Positions 52,669 through 61,266 of a DNA stretch of 64,000 nucleotides are shown here, one piece after another. The stretch's first letter is position 1. Every line of letters starts with the position of its first letter. The stretch spans positions 1 to 64,000 of the forward strand of contig CAZHYV010000008.1 in the NCBI GenBank assembly GCA_964537055.1, given 5' to 3'. Made by a program: the position numbers and the translations under genes. This stretch comes from CAZHYV01 sp964537055 (GTDB lineage Bacteria; Myxococcota_A; Polyangia; Palsa-1104; JAEUJZ01). Under the pieces are notes generated by a model that was not told where the DNA came from, did not search any database, and worked only from the letters and a program-made list of their open reading frames with translations.

Positions 52669-53667
52669 TTAAGGGGCGCTTAGGGGAGAGGGGAAAGAAA
52701 ACACAATTACTTGAAAACTCCGAACATGGCTTGAGGGATCGGTATGTTGAAAAATGGTGTAAACGGTGTAGGTTTGACCTGCACTGAGTTGAATTCCGAT
52801 AGGGATTAAAAAAGAAGCTGGAATATAAATGTTATTTTCATCGAGTTGGTATTTTGTTAATGCTTGATCAAACGTATCAATGATGTTTTTATATACCGTC
52901 GGATCTTCGCCGACAATCGTTGAAGTTATCACTAAATATTCCGCAAGCTGTGAGTTATTAACCGGATAAGTAATAATCCCGTATCCATCAGCCCCCTTGA
53001 GAATGCCATTTCGATCAAACTGCAAGGAAAGTGTAGATACATCTGCTAGGTAGTTCGGGGCGGGAATTTGTACTCCTGGTACCGTAGGAGAAACAACTTG
53101 ATATGTTCCTGTTGTATTGCTTGCGATTTGAATCGGGGCCGAGGAAAGAACAAATTCGAGCGTGAAGCTTTTCGGATATCCTGATGGGGTAGTCTCAGAG
53201 GACGGGGTCATTTTGGCGGTAGCGTAAAAGTCGTTTCCGGTTGCTCCTTCATGGGTGAACGCAACAGGCGCACTCAGGTAGGGCACGTAGGTACTGACGA
53301 AAATCCAGCCAGAGGACGCAGTATATGTAGTAGACCCTAATACGACAGAATTAATATAAAGGTAGCAGTACAGATCGTTAGGAAGGATAGACAGACGACC
53401 ATTTGGCAGTTCCCCTTGGTACTCCCCGACTGCGGTGCTCCACGCTCCGTATCGAGAATTACAATTATAGTAGATTCCATTGATAACGTCTAATGACACC
53501 TCACCTAAAGGCCCTATCAAGGCTCTCTGATCCACAGAAATAAGAAGGGCTACTTCCTTAGATTGAGAGCCACAGAAGCTCATAAATCCTAAAAGAAAGA
53601 AAAAGGTGATTTTTGCCCCCCAGCGATAAAGGGAGTGATAAAATCTATTATGAAGTTTTCTCATCAT
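52669..53667 (-). CDS. Tandem paralogue B: putative surface lipoprotein
   Basis: 332 residues from the ATG at 53667 (GGAGG five bases upstream; GTG at 53679 is an alternative). Signal MRKLHNRFYHSLYRWGAK leads to LLGFMSFCG, a probable lipobox. The mature part matches paralogues A and C: VSLDVINGIYYNC, GAWSTAVGEYQG, DLYCYLYINSVVL, FTHEGATGNDFYATAKMTPS. No known family. A shared unusual architecture implies duplication followed by strong divergence. Confidence 0.8.
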   Translation of the reverse strand: MMRKLHNRFYHSLYRWGAKITFFFLLGFMSFCGSQSKEVALLISVDQRALIGPLGEVSLDVINGIYYNCNSRYGAWSTAVGEYQGELPNGRLSILPNDLYCYLYINSVVLGSTTYTASSGWIFVSTYVPYLSAPVAFTHEGATGNDFYATAKMTPSSETTPSGYPKSFTLEFVLSSAPIQIASNTTGTYQVVSPTVPGVQIPAPNYLADVSTLSLQFDRNGILKGADGYGIITYPVNNSQLAEYLVITSTIVGEDPTVYKNIIDTFDQALTKYQLDENNIYIPASFLIPIGIQLSAGQTYTVYTIFQHTDPSSHVRSFQVIVFSFPSPLSAP

Positions 53668-53779
53668 AGGAGCCTCCACATTAAAGAAGCGGTTCCTCTA
53701 TCTTATAGATGCTTATGAAACCATCGTTGCGTCGTCGTAAGGAATTTCCAAAGAAGCGAAGGGATAAAGGTGGGGCAAG

Positions 53780-53812
53780 AAAAAACCTTGGGAGGGCCTC
53801 CCAAGGTTTTTT
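53780..53812 (-). terminator. Rho-independent (bidirectional) terminator after paralogue C
   Basis: A perfect 16-base inverted repeat around one central base: arms AAAAAACCTTGGGAGG (53780-53795) and CCTCCCAAGGTTTTTT (53797-53812). Read on the minus strand it follows the stop of paralogue C at 53845 with a T-tract; the symmetric A and T runs allow termination in both directions. Confidence 0.9.
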
Positions 53813-53844
53813 GAGTTATCTATTTTACACGGTAAGAAGCGTGC

Positions 53845-54810
53845 TTATGGATGGTTGAAGGTAATTGTGTAGACTTGGAGCGAGACAACACCGGAATCTT
53901 CGTCTGTATTAGCCACGATGACGAGTACCACATATCCAGGACCGCCGGTGTCTTTCCCAACTAGGTTAAAGGAGTTGATTCCTGTGGCAGGGATGACGAA
54001 TGAGGTACCCACAATTGATACTTTGCTTGCAGCAGTAAAGTTACTTAGTACGTCCTCATAGTTCGTTTTATCTCCAATGAAAGACGAAGCAGGAATAATC
54101 GCAAATTCTTGACCTGCCTGGTCACCTTCACTAAATACACCGGTGCCGCTTGCCGTTTGGATGATGTTGTTTGCATCAACCTGGAAACTAATGCTGCTTA
54201 TGTTAGCACTATAGTCAGGTGCGGGCACTTGGGTAGCAGCAACAGGATCTGCGTACACGAAGAAATACGTAGCGGTCTGGCTCGCTGTTGCACTTGCAGG
54301 ATCGCTCGAATAGACGATGTCTATTCTAAAATCCGCTGAATAATCACCAGGAGTGATTTTTGCATTTGCATAAAAGTCAGGAGTGGTTGCCCCACCCTTG
54401 GTAAAGGCAATGGGTGACCCTAAGAAGCTAGAGCCAAGAAGAAGAGGAGTAGAAGCTTCGTATTTCACTCCCCCAAGCTGAAGTTGAGCAATTCGGATTT
54501 GGCAAGGAGTGTTGTTTTTAACAACTTCCAAAAGCGAGTTGTCTAAGGTGCCAGCAAAACCGTTAATGCCAACGCTCCATAAAGCGCCGTCCGTTTTGGT
54601 TAAGCAACTTGTATAGGTACCATCAATGGCTTCCGGCGTTTGACCGTTAATGGGTCCTGAGAGGTTTCTTCCAATGGCAGATACGTCACGGGGTACAGCA
54701 AGTTCCTTTTTGTTATTGCAGGCATCTAAGAAAAGCACACCTACAAGGGTTGAAATTCCAATGATTGGGTATTTTAGATATGAACGTGTCATGAATGCTT
54801 TGACCCACAT
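53845..54810 (-). CDS. Tandem paralogue C: putative surface lipoprotein
   Basis: 321 residues from the ATG at 54810 (GAGG seven to eight bases upstream; an internal ATG at 54792 is possible). Signal MTRSYLKYPIIGISTLV leads to lipobox FLDAC. Like paralogues A and B it has IDGTYTSCL, GALWSVGINGFAG, TPCQIRIAQLQLG, FTKGGATTPDFYANAKITPG and RIDIVYSS, followed by a Thr/Ala-rich second half. It is separated from paralogue B by a strong terminator and so probably has its own promoter. Function unknown. Confidence 0.8.
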   Translation of the reverse strand: MWVKAFMTRSYLKYPIIGISTLVGVLFLDACNNKKELAVPRDVSAIGRNLSGPINGQTPEAIDGTYTSCLTKTDGALWSVGINGFAGTLDNSLLEVVKNNTPCQIRIAQLQLGGVKYEASTPLLLGSSFLGSPIAFTKGGATTPDFYANAKITPGDYSADFRIDIVYSSDPASATASQTATYFFVYADPVAATQVPAPDYSANISSISFQVDANNIIQTASGTGVFSEGDQAGQEFAIIPASSFIGDKTNYEDVLSNFTAASKVSIVGTSFVIPATGINSFNLVGKDTGGPGYVVLVIVANTDEDSGVVSLQVYTITFNHP

Positions 54811-55001
54811 AGGACACCTCTTTGAATTAGGCTACAGAGAGACTGTAGTGTTTTACTGCCATTACATAGATGCTTGTGGGTAAAGAAATGTTTCAGTTAT
54901 TTAAAAGAGAGAAGAAGATTCATTCTCCCTAAGGGGGAAAATACTTTGGTAGAATGGCTCTCTATTTCTCTAAAGGACAATAAAAAGAAGGAATAATAAG
55001 G

Positions 55002-56561
55002 ATGATCTTCAAAAAACAAAAATGGCAGTCCATTCAAATTTTTTTATTGGGGAGTTTTCTCTTCAAATTCGGTTGTGTAAAAAGAGAAGTGATTTTCATA
55101 CAACCTTCTTCGAAAAAAACGATTGTATCGAAAGAAGGCACTCCTCCAAACCTAGAATCAAAGCGAATAGATTATTACTCCAAGCTCATTGATGATTGTC
55201 CGATCGAGGAAGAAGATATATCAAACCGTTGCCGGAAGGCGCTCCAAAAAACGATCGTTTTAGATGATTCTTTCGATGAAGAGATTCATCAACGAGAGCG
55301 AGTCTTTGAGGCACTTCATTTTATCATGCAGAAATCGATACGGTTCTCAAGCGAACGTTTGGTTTTGGGGTTAGTTCCAGTCAAGGAAATAGTTCCTAGA
55401 AGCTTGCAGGAGGAATTAGGAAGATATCCTCATGAGTTTGCTCATCAGGTTTTGTTTAACTACGTCCTTAACCATGTGAAGTTATTCCGTTTAATACCAC
55501 CTAAAAGGACATATTCTGCCTTCTTTGATGCGCACGATCAAAGCATCTCTCTTGTAAAACGGGAGGGGAACGCTGTCGAGGATGCGTTCACTCTCATTCA
55601 CGAGGCCCGTCATTCCAGCGATAATCCCCATAGCCCAAGCCTGCTATATTGCACGCTGGCTCTAGAAGGGGCGCGGGGATGGGAGATTGCCTATGCTTGG
55701 GGACTTCTCCAAGGAGAATACTCTTTTAGGCTATACCCATCACAGATTGCAGAAATTGTTAAGCTTTTTATAACGGGATGGGACTTTATCGTTCAGATAC
55801 CCAAGTCGGTAGAACCATTAAAAGAGAAACTAGCCGAATTTATAAACGAAGAAAACAAAACAAAGTGGGTGAGCCTATTTGAGGAATTAAATGGTATCTC
55901 CTTCCCGCTCGCGTTACCATTTGATGCTTACTCTCAAGTGAGGAAAGACTGTCAAGGTTTAAAGATAACCTCACTTTGTAAGGAACAACTTGATCAGCTG
56001 ATAGAAAAGTTCCTCTATTTGCCGCCCAATAAAGAGATTTTGAATCCAGAGGAAGTACTTCGGCTAGAGAATATCTTATTTGAGCTCCTAAATGCTCCTC
56101 TTTTCTTACGGGGAAAGCTTTTTGATCAACAAGGAAAGCTCTTGCATCGGACATTTTTGGAGAAATATTTGTCTGAGGATGTACTAACAAAAGCTCTTTT
56201 TGAGCAGGGTTGGTCTTATGATCAAATTTTGTTCAACTATTTTATTAGCGGCTTGAAAAAGAGCTCAGAGAGCCAGCTTTTGGCCAATTCCATCAAGCTT
56301 TTTATCTCTAAGTTTCCGAAGAAAATGAGACGTGCTCTTAGCGACCAAGAAAAGAGCCATCTTCAATTCAATTTGACTCTTTCATCTGGAATCAAAGGTT
56401 TCTATAAAAATTACTATGGAAAAGATAAAGCTGTCTCCTCTTTAGGAAAGGCCTTTGTCGGTTATCTTTTGCTGCCATACAGAATAGCAAAACTTCATGC
56501 GGAAGAGGAGCAATCAAACCCGAAAGGGCTTTTTGCCTCTAAAAAAACAACTAGAGAATGA
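55002..56561 (+). CDS. Lipoprotein with an HEARH zincin-like motif
   Basis: 519 residues with signal MIFKKQKWQSIQIFLLG and lipobox FKFGC; AAGGA lies before the ATG. Near residue 195 lies FTLIHEARHSSDNPHSP, an HExxH sequence with nearby acidic and His residues that could ligate zinc; a second RYPHEFAHQ is at about residue 147. No recognised family. The C-terminal half is helical. If a peptidase, it would act in the periplasm or at the surface. It is convergent with the gene at 56727. Confidence 0.65.
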   Translation: MIFKKQKWQSIQIFLLGSFLFKFGCVKREVIFIQPSSKKTIVSKEGTPPNLESKRIDYYSKLIDDCPIEEEDISNRCRKALQKTIVLDDSFDEEIHQRERVFEALHFIMQKSIRFSSERLVLGLVPVKEIVPRSLQEELGRYPHEFAHQVLFNYVLNHVKLFRLIPPKRTYSAFFDAHDQSISLVKREGNAVEDAFTLIHEARHSSDNPHSPSLLYCTLALEGARGWEIAYAWGLLQGEYSFRLYPSQIAEIVKLFITGWDFIVQIPKSVEPLKEKLAEFINEENKTKWVSLFEELNGISFPLALPFDAYSQVRKDCQGLKITSLCKEQLDQLIEKFLYLPPNKEILNPEEVLRLENILFELLNAPLFLRGKLFDQQGKLLHRTFLEKYLSEDVLTKALFEQGWSYDQILFNYFISGLKKSSESQLLANSIKLFISKFPKKMRRALSDQEKSHLQFNLTLSSGIKGFYKNYYGKDKAVSSLGKAFVGYLLLPYRIAKLHAEEEQSNPKGLFASKKTTRE

Positions 56562-56726
56562 TGTTTGTAAAGACGTAAAAACCCCTTTCGCCGTATTGCT
56601 GTTCTAAAGACAACCAATTGTTCTGTTTCTTCGCAGCAAACTCTTTCATTAGTCCGTTCCCCATATAAAAATGAGTTCCCGCCTAATATGGGTGTTCCTC
56701 TCATCTCGAAAGGTGTTTCCTCTTAA

Positions 56727-57275
56727 TTAACGTTTAAATTTAGTTGAATCAAAGATTACCGTTGTTAGACATTGCTTCCCGCGAGCAGAAAACACTAATC
56801 TTAATTCGCCCCACGATTTGATATAGGTCCAGGTAGTGGTGGGCTCCTCTTGGGCGTGCGCAGAGGAGGGAGTTAGATCTTGCGGTAGAGAAAATAGATC
56901 TTTTGTCTCTTTCTGTGTGACACAAATTCGTGGGGATACTTCTAGAATAAGTAGGACTTCGGAGGGATTACCTCGTGCACTCCGGAGTTCGACAGATCGA
57001 AATGAAGAATCCTTGGGAATCTCAGAATAGTGAATCGAGAAAGGTCCATCGCTTCTCTTTTGGGACTCTCTTTCTTTGGTAAATTTTTCCATCGTAAAAG
57101 GCTGTAAACTCTCGATAGAGATAATCTTGTTTAAAAACTGTTTCGATGTAAACGATCGGAGCGCAGTTGGCTCCTGCATAGTAGCTTTTTGCGTAGCCGC
57201 CTTTTTAGAAGAGGCAGAGACAGAAGTTGTGATGCAGAGAGAAGCTCCAAAGCATAATAGGAAAAGTATTTTCAT
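56727..57275 (-). CDS. Exported protein of unknown function
   Basis: 182 residues from the ATG at 57275; the frame is open from a TTG at 57296. Signal MKILFLLCFGASLCITT, cleavage around ASSK. The mature part begins with Lys/Ala/Thr-rich sequence and contains paired Cys late in the chain (RICVTQKE, GKQCLTTV). No family recognised. It is convergent with the lipoprotein at 55002. No strong Shine-Dalgarno. Confidence 0.55.
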   Translation of the reverse strand: MKILFLLCFGASLCITTSVSASSKKAATQKATMQEPTALRSFTSKQFLNKIISIESLQPFTMEKFTKERESQKRSDGPFSIHYSEIPKDSSFRSVELRSARGNPSEVLLILEVSPRICVTQKETKDLFSLPQDLTPSSAHAQEEPTTTWTYIKSWGELRLVFSARGKQCLTTVIFDSTKFKR

Positions 57276-57523
57276 GAGGAAAATGTAGCAACGCAAACAA
57301 CTTTCGGGAAATTTTTTGGAGAGCTTTTAGAAAATAATTGAATCATTTTTGTAACTTCTTATAAAGAGTTAGATCCCTAGAGAACAAAGTATAGATTCAT
57401 CATTTCAGCTTCGCTAGAAGGACCATCAAAAAATTTGAGTTGCACAGACCAAAAACATTGATTACGATACGTTCCGCCTAAGCGATGAGACTTTTTATTG
57501 ATAGTATCTATCGCTTTGGAATG

Positions 57524-57551
57524 TTGACACATTTACACAAATTGTTATAGT
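57524..57551 (+). promoter_or_regulatory. Strong sigma-70-type promoter with upstream palindrome
   Basis: TTGACA at 57524-57529 (perfect), a 16-base spacer and TATAGT at 57546-57551. A 13-base palindrome GATAGtatCTATC at 57500-57512 lies 11 bases upstream of the -35 box and may be an operator. The transcript would have a leader of about 45-50 bases before the ATG at 57607, with AAAGGAGA eight bases before the start. Confidence 0.8.
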
Positions 57552-57606
57552 TTTTAGGGCTCGAAAATTGGAGCATGAATTCACAAAACAAAAGGAGACA
57601 TTAAAA

Positions 57607-58308
57607 ATGAGACTTTCTTCTCGTTCGTTATTACTCGCTGGTGTTGCCAGCACCGCTCTACTGATTGGCTGTGGCGTTCCTATGCGTGATCAGCACGTTA
57701 AGAACACCCTGGATCAATTCCTAAACAAAGCCAATGGTAAATCGGCACTCACCACCGGAAACAAGACCATTATCGTTCCTCTTCGGGACAATGGATGTGA
57801 TCGTGGACACCAAATGCCTCTTATTCCAACACCAAACTACAAAGCGGGTGGTGCATTAGGGGGAGGTATGTTCGGTGGCTTCGGTGGTGGTATGAAGAAA
57901 TACAACAACCTGGTTGAGCGTATCATTGCAACAACCCTGGTTACCGGTAACATGACCCAGGTAGTTGAGCTTTCAACCCACAACTTTGCAACAGGTCTTG
58001 TTAAACCTGTAGCGGGCGGTGCTGTAACTGTAGTTGATGTTCTTCAGAACGTGAACTGGGCCCTAGAAGGCGGCAGGATTGTAAATACTGTCACCGGACC
58101 TGATATGTGCCTCCTCACCATTGCCAAAGAACGAAATGCAAACACTGTGTTTGCATACGAAATTCTTGAGCTAGGTGGCAAACGAGCCAAGATCCACTAC
58201 CGCATCAGCGATGTGGCAACGGGTGTTGTCAAAGCTGAAGGCACGTTCCTTGCAGCCGAAGGTACACCTTACGATGCCAACTTCGTAGAAGTTCCAGACG
58301 CGAAGTAG
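57607..58308 (+). CDS. Abundant-type lipoprotein of unknown function
   Basis: 233 residues from the ATG at 57607 (GGAGA eight bases upstream; a TTG 39 bases earlier is unlikely). Signal MRLSSRSLLLAGVAST with lipobox LLIGC. A Gly-rich segment (GGALGGGMFGGFGGGMKK) precedes a folded part with NNLVERIIATTLVTG and KIHYRISDVATG. The codon choice (AAC, GGT, GTA, CTG) looks more biased than in neighbours, and the gene has its own consensus promoter and a terminator, suggesting high independent expression. No known family. Confidence 0.8.
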   Translation: MRLSSRSLLLAGVASTALLIGCGVPMRDQHVKNTLDQFLNKANGKSALTTGNKTIIVPLRDNGCDRGHQMPLIPTPNYKAGGALGGGMFGGFGGGMKKYNNLVERIIATTLVTGNMTQVVELSTHNFATGLVKPVAGGAVTVVDVLQNVNWALEGGRIVNTVTGPDMCLLTIAKERNANTVFAYEILELGGKRAKIHYRISDVATGVVKAEGTFLAAEGTPYDANFVEVPDAK

Positions 58309-58329
58309 TCTTTCTTAGAAGTGGGGGAG

Positions 58330-58372
58330 AAGCCGCTTACCTTGAAAAGGGTAGGTGGCTTTTCTTTTTTTT
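58330..58372 (+). terminator. Rho-independent terminator after the lipoprotein gene
   Basis: Stem AAGCCGCTTACC (58330-58341) with GGTAGGTGGCTT (58350-58361) pairs along 12 bases with two G-T pairs and an eight-base loop, followed by a T-rich tract to 58372. It lies 22 bases after the stop and before the next gene. Confidence 0.88.
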
Positions 58373-58404
58373 ATGGTTTCCTGCTAAGATTGTGAGCAAT
58401 CTCC

Positions 58405-60162
58405 ATGGTGCTTTCAAAAGAGCAAAAAGCTCATCTGTTACATCTTTTACAGTCCCCTTCATTTACCCCAAAAAGAAACATGACTGCTTCTTTGTTCTGT
58501 CTGTTTTTAGAACAGAATCTAGAGAAGCAAGAGCGGAAGAAAGTGACCCAAGGGATCCTGAAGTTAGGAACATTTGCATGGTCCTATGGGACGATGCTTT
58601 TAGCTAACGCTAGTAGGGAAGCTCCTTCGGACGAAGAAAATCATCTTTGCGAGAAAAACAAAATTTTGCTTCTTCGGTTGCTTGGAACTTTGGCTGGGAA
58701 GGATCCAAGCAAGGAGAGATATCAATGGTTTTTACCCTATCTTCGAGATAGCTCTACACGGGTGGCTCGGGCAGCGCTCTTTGCAATAGAGCATGCTCAA
58801 GAATTTCCTGAGCGAGTAGAGGAAGAGCTATTGCCTCTTTTTGAGCGTACGAACATGGTGGGTACGCTGGAGGTGGCATTTCAAAAGAAACTGATCGAAG
58901 CTCTTGGGAAGCTTGGCGGGACAAAGAGCTTGCACGCGCTTTTAGCAGCTCAGGATAGACCAAAAGACCCCACGCTAATCTCTTTTATCGAAAAAGCTTG
59001 CCTTGTTTTAAAGCGGCGGCTGCTTCGGGCTGAGCAAGGATTAGGTCGAATTCGTAGCGAGGCCTCTTTAGAGAACTCCTTCTTTGGGGATCAGGATCTT
59101 ACAATCATCCTTCGCTGCAGAACCGGTCTTGAGCGACTTCTGATGAAAGAGCTTGCCTGGAAAATTCCTGAAAGCAAAACAAGGATTTTTGCTCCAGGTC
59201 AAGTAGAGATGAAGAACATCCCTTCGCTCCAGAGACTTTTTCAATCGAGGTTGTTTATTGACGTTTTGTTGGTAAAAAAATTCTCTCACCAGTTGATAGA
59301 AGCGTATGGTCGGAAAAAGGCTGCATTGGATACACTCGTTGAGCATATATCAGCTCATTCCGTGAGTCGTCTTCTTTCTCACCTTACTGAGGGAAAAATA
59401 CGTTATCGAATTCACCCTGACGGGTTTCATCTTACACAGCTTCATGCCCATCAGACCCATCATGAAGGAACTCATTCTCAAGCTTCGTTTGTTCAAACCC
59501 TTGCTCAAGAGATCGATCGGCGATGCCCAAATTTTGTAAACGATCCTCGGAAAAGCTTATGGCAAATCGAAATAGATCCAAGCCCTTCCCCTACCTGGGT
59601 TGGTTTTGTCCCTAAAGGCATTATTGATCCTCGTTTTCTCTACCGAAAGCATCAAGTTCCGGCATCCTCTCACAAGACGCTTGCTGCGGCCCTTGCACTG
59701 ATTGCTGAGCTGAAAGAGAACGATACTGTGTGGGATCCTTTTGTTGGGGCGGGTAGTGAGCTGGCCGAAGCTTTTTTAAGACAACCCTCCTGTCGGCTGA
59801 TAGGCACAGACGTAAGTGCAAAGGCGCTTGACCTTACGCGCGAGAATTTACAGTTCCTAGGGGTGAATGCACAGCTTATCGAAGCGGATGCGACTGTCTA
59901 TGTCCCATCGAAAACAAGTGTCATCTTGACCAATCCACCGATGGGAAGGAGGGTGCAGAGAGGAACCATGAAGAGCGTACTTAGCCAATTTCTGCGACAT
60001 GCCGTTACGATTCTTCCAAAATATGGGAGGTTGGTATGGATTTCTCCTGCACCTCAGACGCATCGTAATCAGCTTGTCGATCTTCGGTGCAGGCTTACCT
60101 TTTCGCAAACTGTGGATATGGGGGGATTTGAAGGGGAAATTCAAGTGTGGGAAAAACTGTAG
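58405..60162 (+). CDS. HEAT-like repeat and THUMP-like RNA methyltransferase fusion
   Basis: 585 residues. Residues about 90-220 are helical repeats (WFLPYLRDSSTRVARAALFA, ALGKLGGTKSLHALL) resembling HEAT or Armadillo modules. The C-terminal half has TGLERLLMKEL (THUMP-like region), DPFVGAGSELAEAFL as the SAM motif, LIGTDVSAKALDLTRENL and ILTNPPMGRRV, the NPPY-like catalytic motif seen in RlmL/TrmN-type N2-guanine methyltransferases. It should methylate rRNA or tRNA guanine. The gene overlaps aroB by 22 bases at convergent 3' ends. The HEAT fusion is unusual. Confidence 0.8.
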   Translation: MVLSKEQKAHLLHLLQSPSFTPKRNMTASLFCLFLEQNLEKQERKKVTQGILKLGTFAWSYGTMLLANASREAPSDEENHLCEKNKILLLRLLGTLAGKDPSKERYQWFLPYLRDSSTRVARAALFAIEHAQEFPERVEEELLPLFERTNMVGTLEVAFQKKLIEALGKLGGTKSLHALLAAQDRPKDPTLISFIEKACLVLKRRLLRAEQGLGRIRSEASLENSFFGDQDLTIILRCRTGLERLLMKELAWKIPESKTRIFAPGQVEMKNIPSLQRLFQSRLFIDVLLVKKFSHQLIEAYGRKKAALDTLVEHISAHSVSRLLSHLTEGKIRYRIHPDGFHLTQLHAHQTHHEGTHSQASFVQTLAQEIDRRCPNFVNDPRKSLWQIEIDPSPSPTWVGFVPKGIIDPRFLYRKHQVPASSHKTLAAALALIAELKENDTVWDPFVGAGSELAEAFLRQPSCRLIGTDVSAKALDLTRENLQFLGVNAQLIEADATVYVPSKTSVILTNPPMGRRVQRGTMKSVLSQFLRHAVTILPKYGRLVWISPAPQTHRNQLVDLRCRLTFSQTVDMGGFEGEIQVWEKL

Positions 60163-61223
60163 GAGAGAAAAGCTGCCTCGAGCTCGCTTGGATTGACTTC
60201 AGAGGTGATGAACGGGAAGCCTACTTCCCGGAGAAGAATAAATCGAACTTTTCCCAAGCTACGTTTTTTGTCCAATTTGATTGCATCAAGAAGGGTACCG
60301 AACGATAAAGAGGCAGGGATGTTAGGGAGAGGAATTTTCTGAAATAGCCTCTGGATTCTATCATAGGTGGCCTTGGGCAAAAATCCTTTTTTCCAAGAAA
60401 CATAGAGGGCTGCGCGCATTCCCCAAAGGACAGCCTCTCCATGACGAAAGTAGGAATAGTTAGTCGCTGCTTCGAGGGCATGACCCAGCGTATGGCCAAA
60501 ATTTAGAAACTCCCGGGTCCCGTTATCATCGAATTCATCCTGCTCCACGAAAGCAGCCTTTTCCTGGAGGCAAGTGATGATGCCTGTTTCGAGAGCGGAA
60601 ACATCCTTGCTTAGGATCTTAGCCAGATGATGCTCAAGCCATTCAAAAAAAGCTGCATTTCGGATAAGACCATATTTGATCATTTCTCCAAGACCGGAAA
60701 TGATTTCTCGGTCGGGGAGGGTTTCAAGCAAGGTGACATCACAAAGAACAAGCTTAGGATGATGGAAAAGACCGATGAGGTTTTTCCCTCGAGGATGGTT
60801 AATGCCCGTCTTTCCCCCTATGCAACTGTCCACTTGGGCAAGCAGGGTACTGGGAAGTCCCACCCAGGGGATGCCGCGCAGAAACGTCCCGGCCAGGAAG
60901 CCTCCCAAATCGCCTATCACTCCACCTCCAAGAGCGACCAGAACCCAGGAACGGTCGACCCCAGCTTCAAGCATGGTGCCATAAAGTTGATACGCTTGCT
61001 CAAACGACTTGCTGGTCTCGTTGGCCGCAAGGAAATGGGTGTGACAGATGGAAGACGTTTGTCTGAGGAGCGATTGTATGAATTCAGCTTGTTGTTTTAA
61101 AGTGGAATCGGCTAGGAAAAAAATAGATCTTTTTCCTAGAAACTCAGGAAGAAACTGCAGAACCTCTCTTCCCACTTTTACTAGCGACGGTCCCTGGGAA
61201 GTTTTCGTCTCCAAAGTATACAT
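60141..61223 (-). CDS. aroB: 3-dehydroquinate synthase
   Basis: 360 residues. Converts DAHP to 3-dehydroquinate with NAD and a metal ion, the second shikimate step. Motifs: ALGGGVIGDLGGFLAGTF, GLPSTLLAQVDSCIGGKTG, GLGEMIKYGLI and NFGHTLGHALEAA (metal His). It lies 43 bases after the aroA stop on the same strand, so aroA and aroB probably form an operon, transcribed in the order GGDEF, aroA, aroB. Confidence 0.97.
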   Translation of the reverse strand: MYTLETKTSQGPSLVKVGREVLQFLPEFLGKRSIFFLADSTLKQQAEFIQSLLRQTSSICHTHFLAANETSKSFEQAYQLYGTMLEAGVDRSWVLVALGGGVIGDLGGFLAGTFLRGIPWVGLPSTLLAQVDSCIGGKTGINHPRGKNLIGLFHHPKLVLCDVTLLETLPDREIISGLGEMIKYGLIRNAAFFEWLEHHLAKILSKDVSALETGIITCLQEKAAFVEQDEFDDNGTREFLNFGHTLGHALEAATNYSYFRHGEAVLWGMRAALYVSWKKGFLPKATYDRIQRLFQKIPLPNIPASLSFGTLLDAIKLDKKRSLGKVRFILLREVGFPFITSEVNPSELEAAFLSYSFSHT

Positions 61224-61266
61224 ACGATTTCATCCTGCCCTGGTTAGGGTTTCACCATACTCTAGT

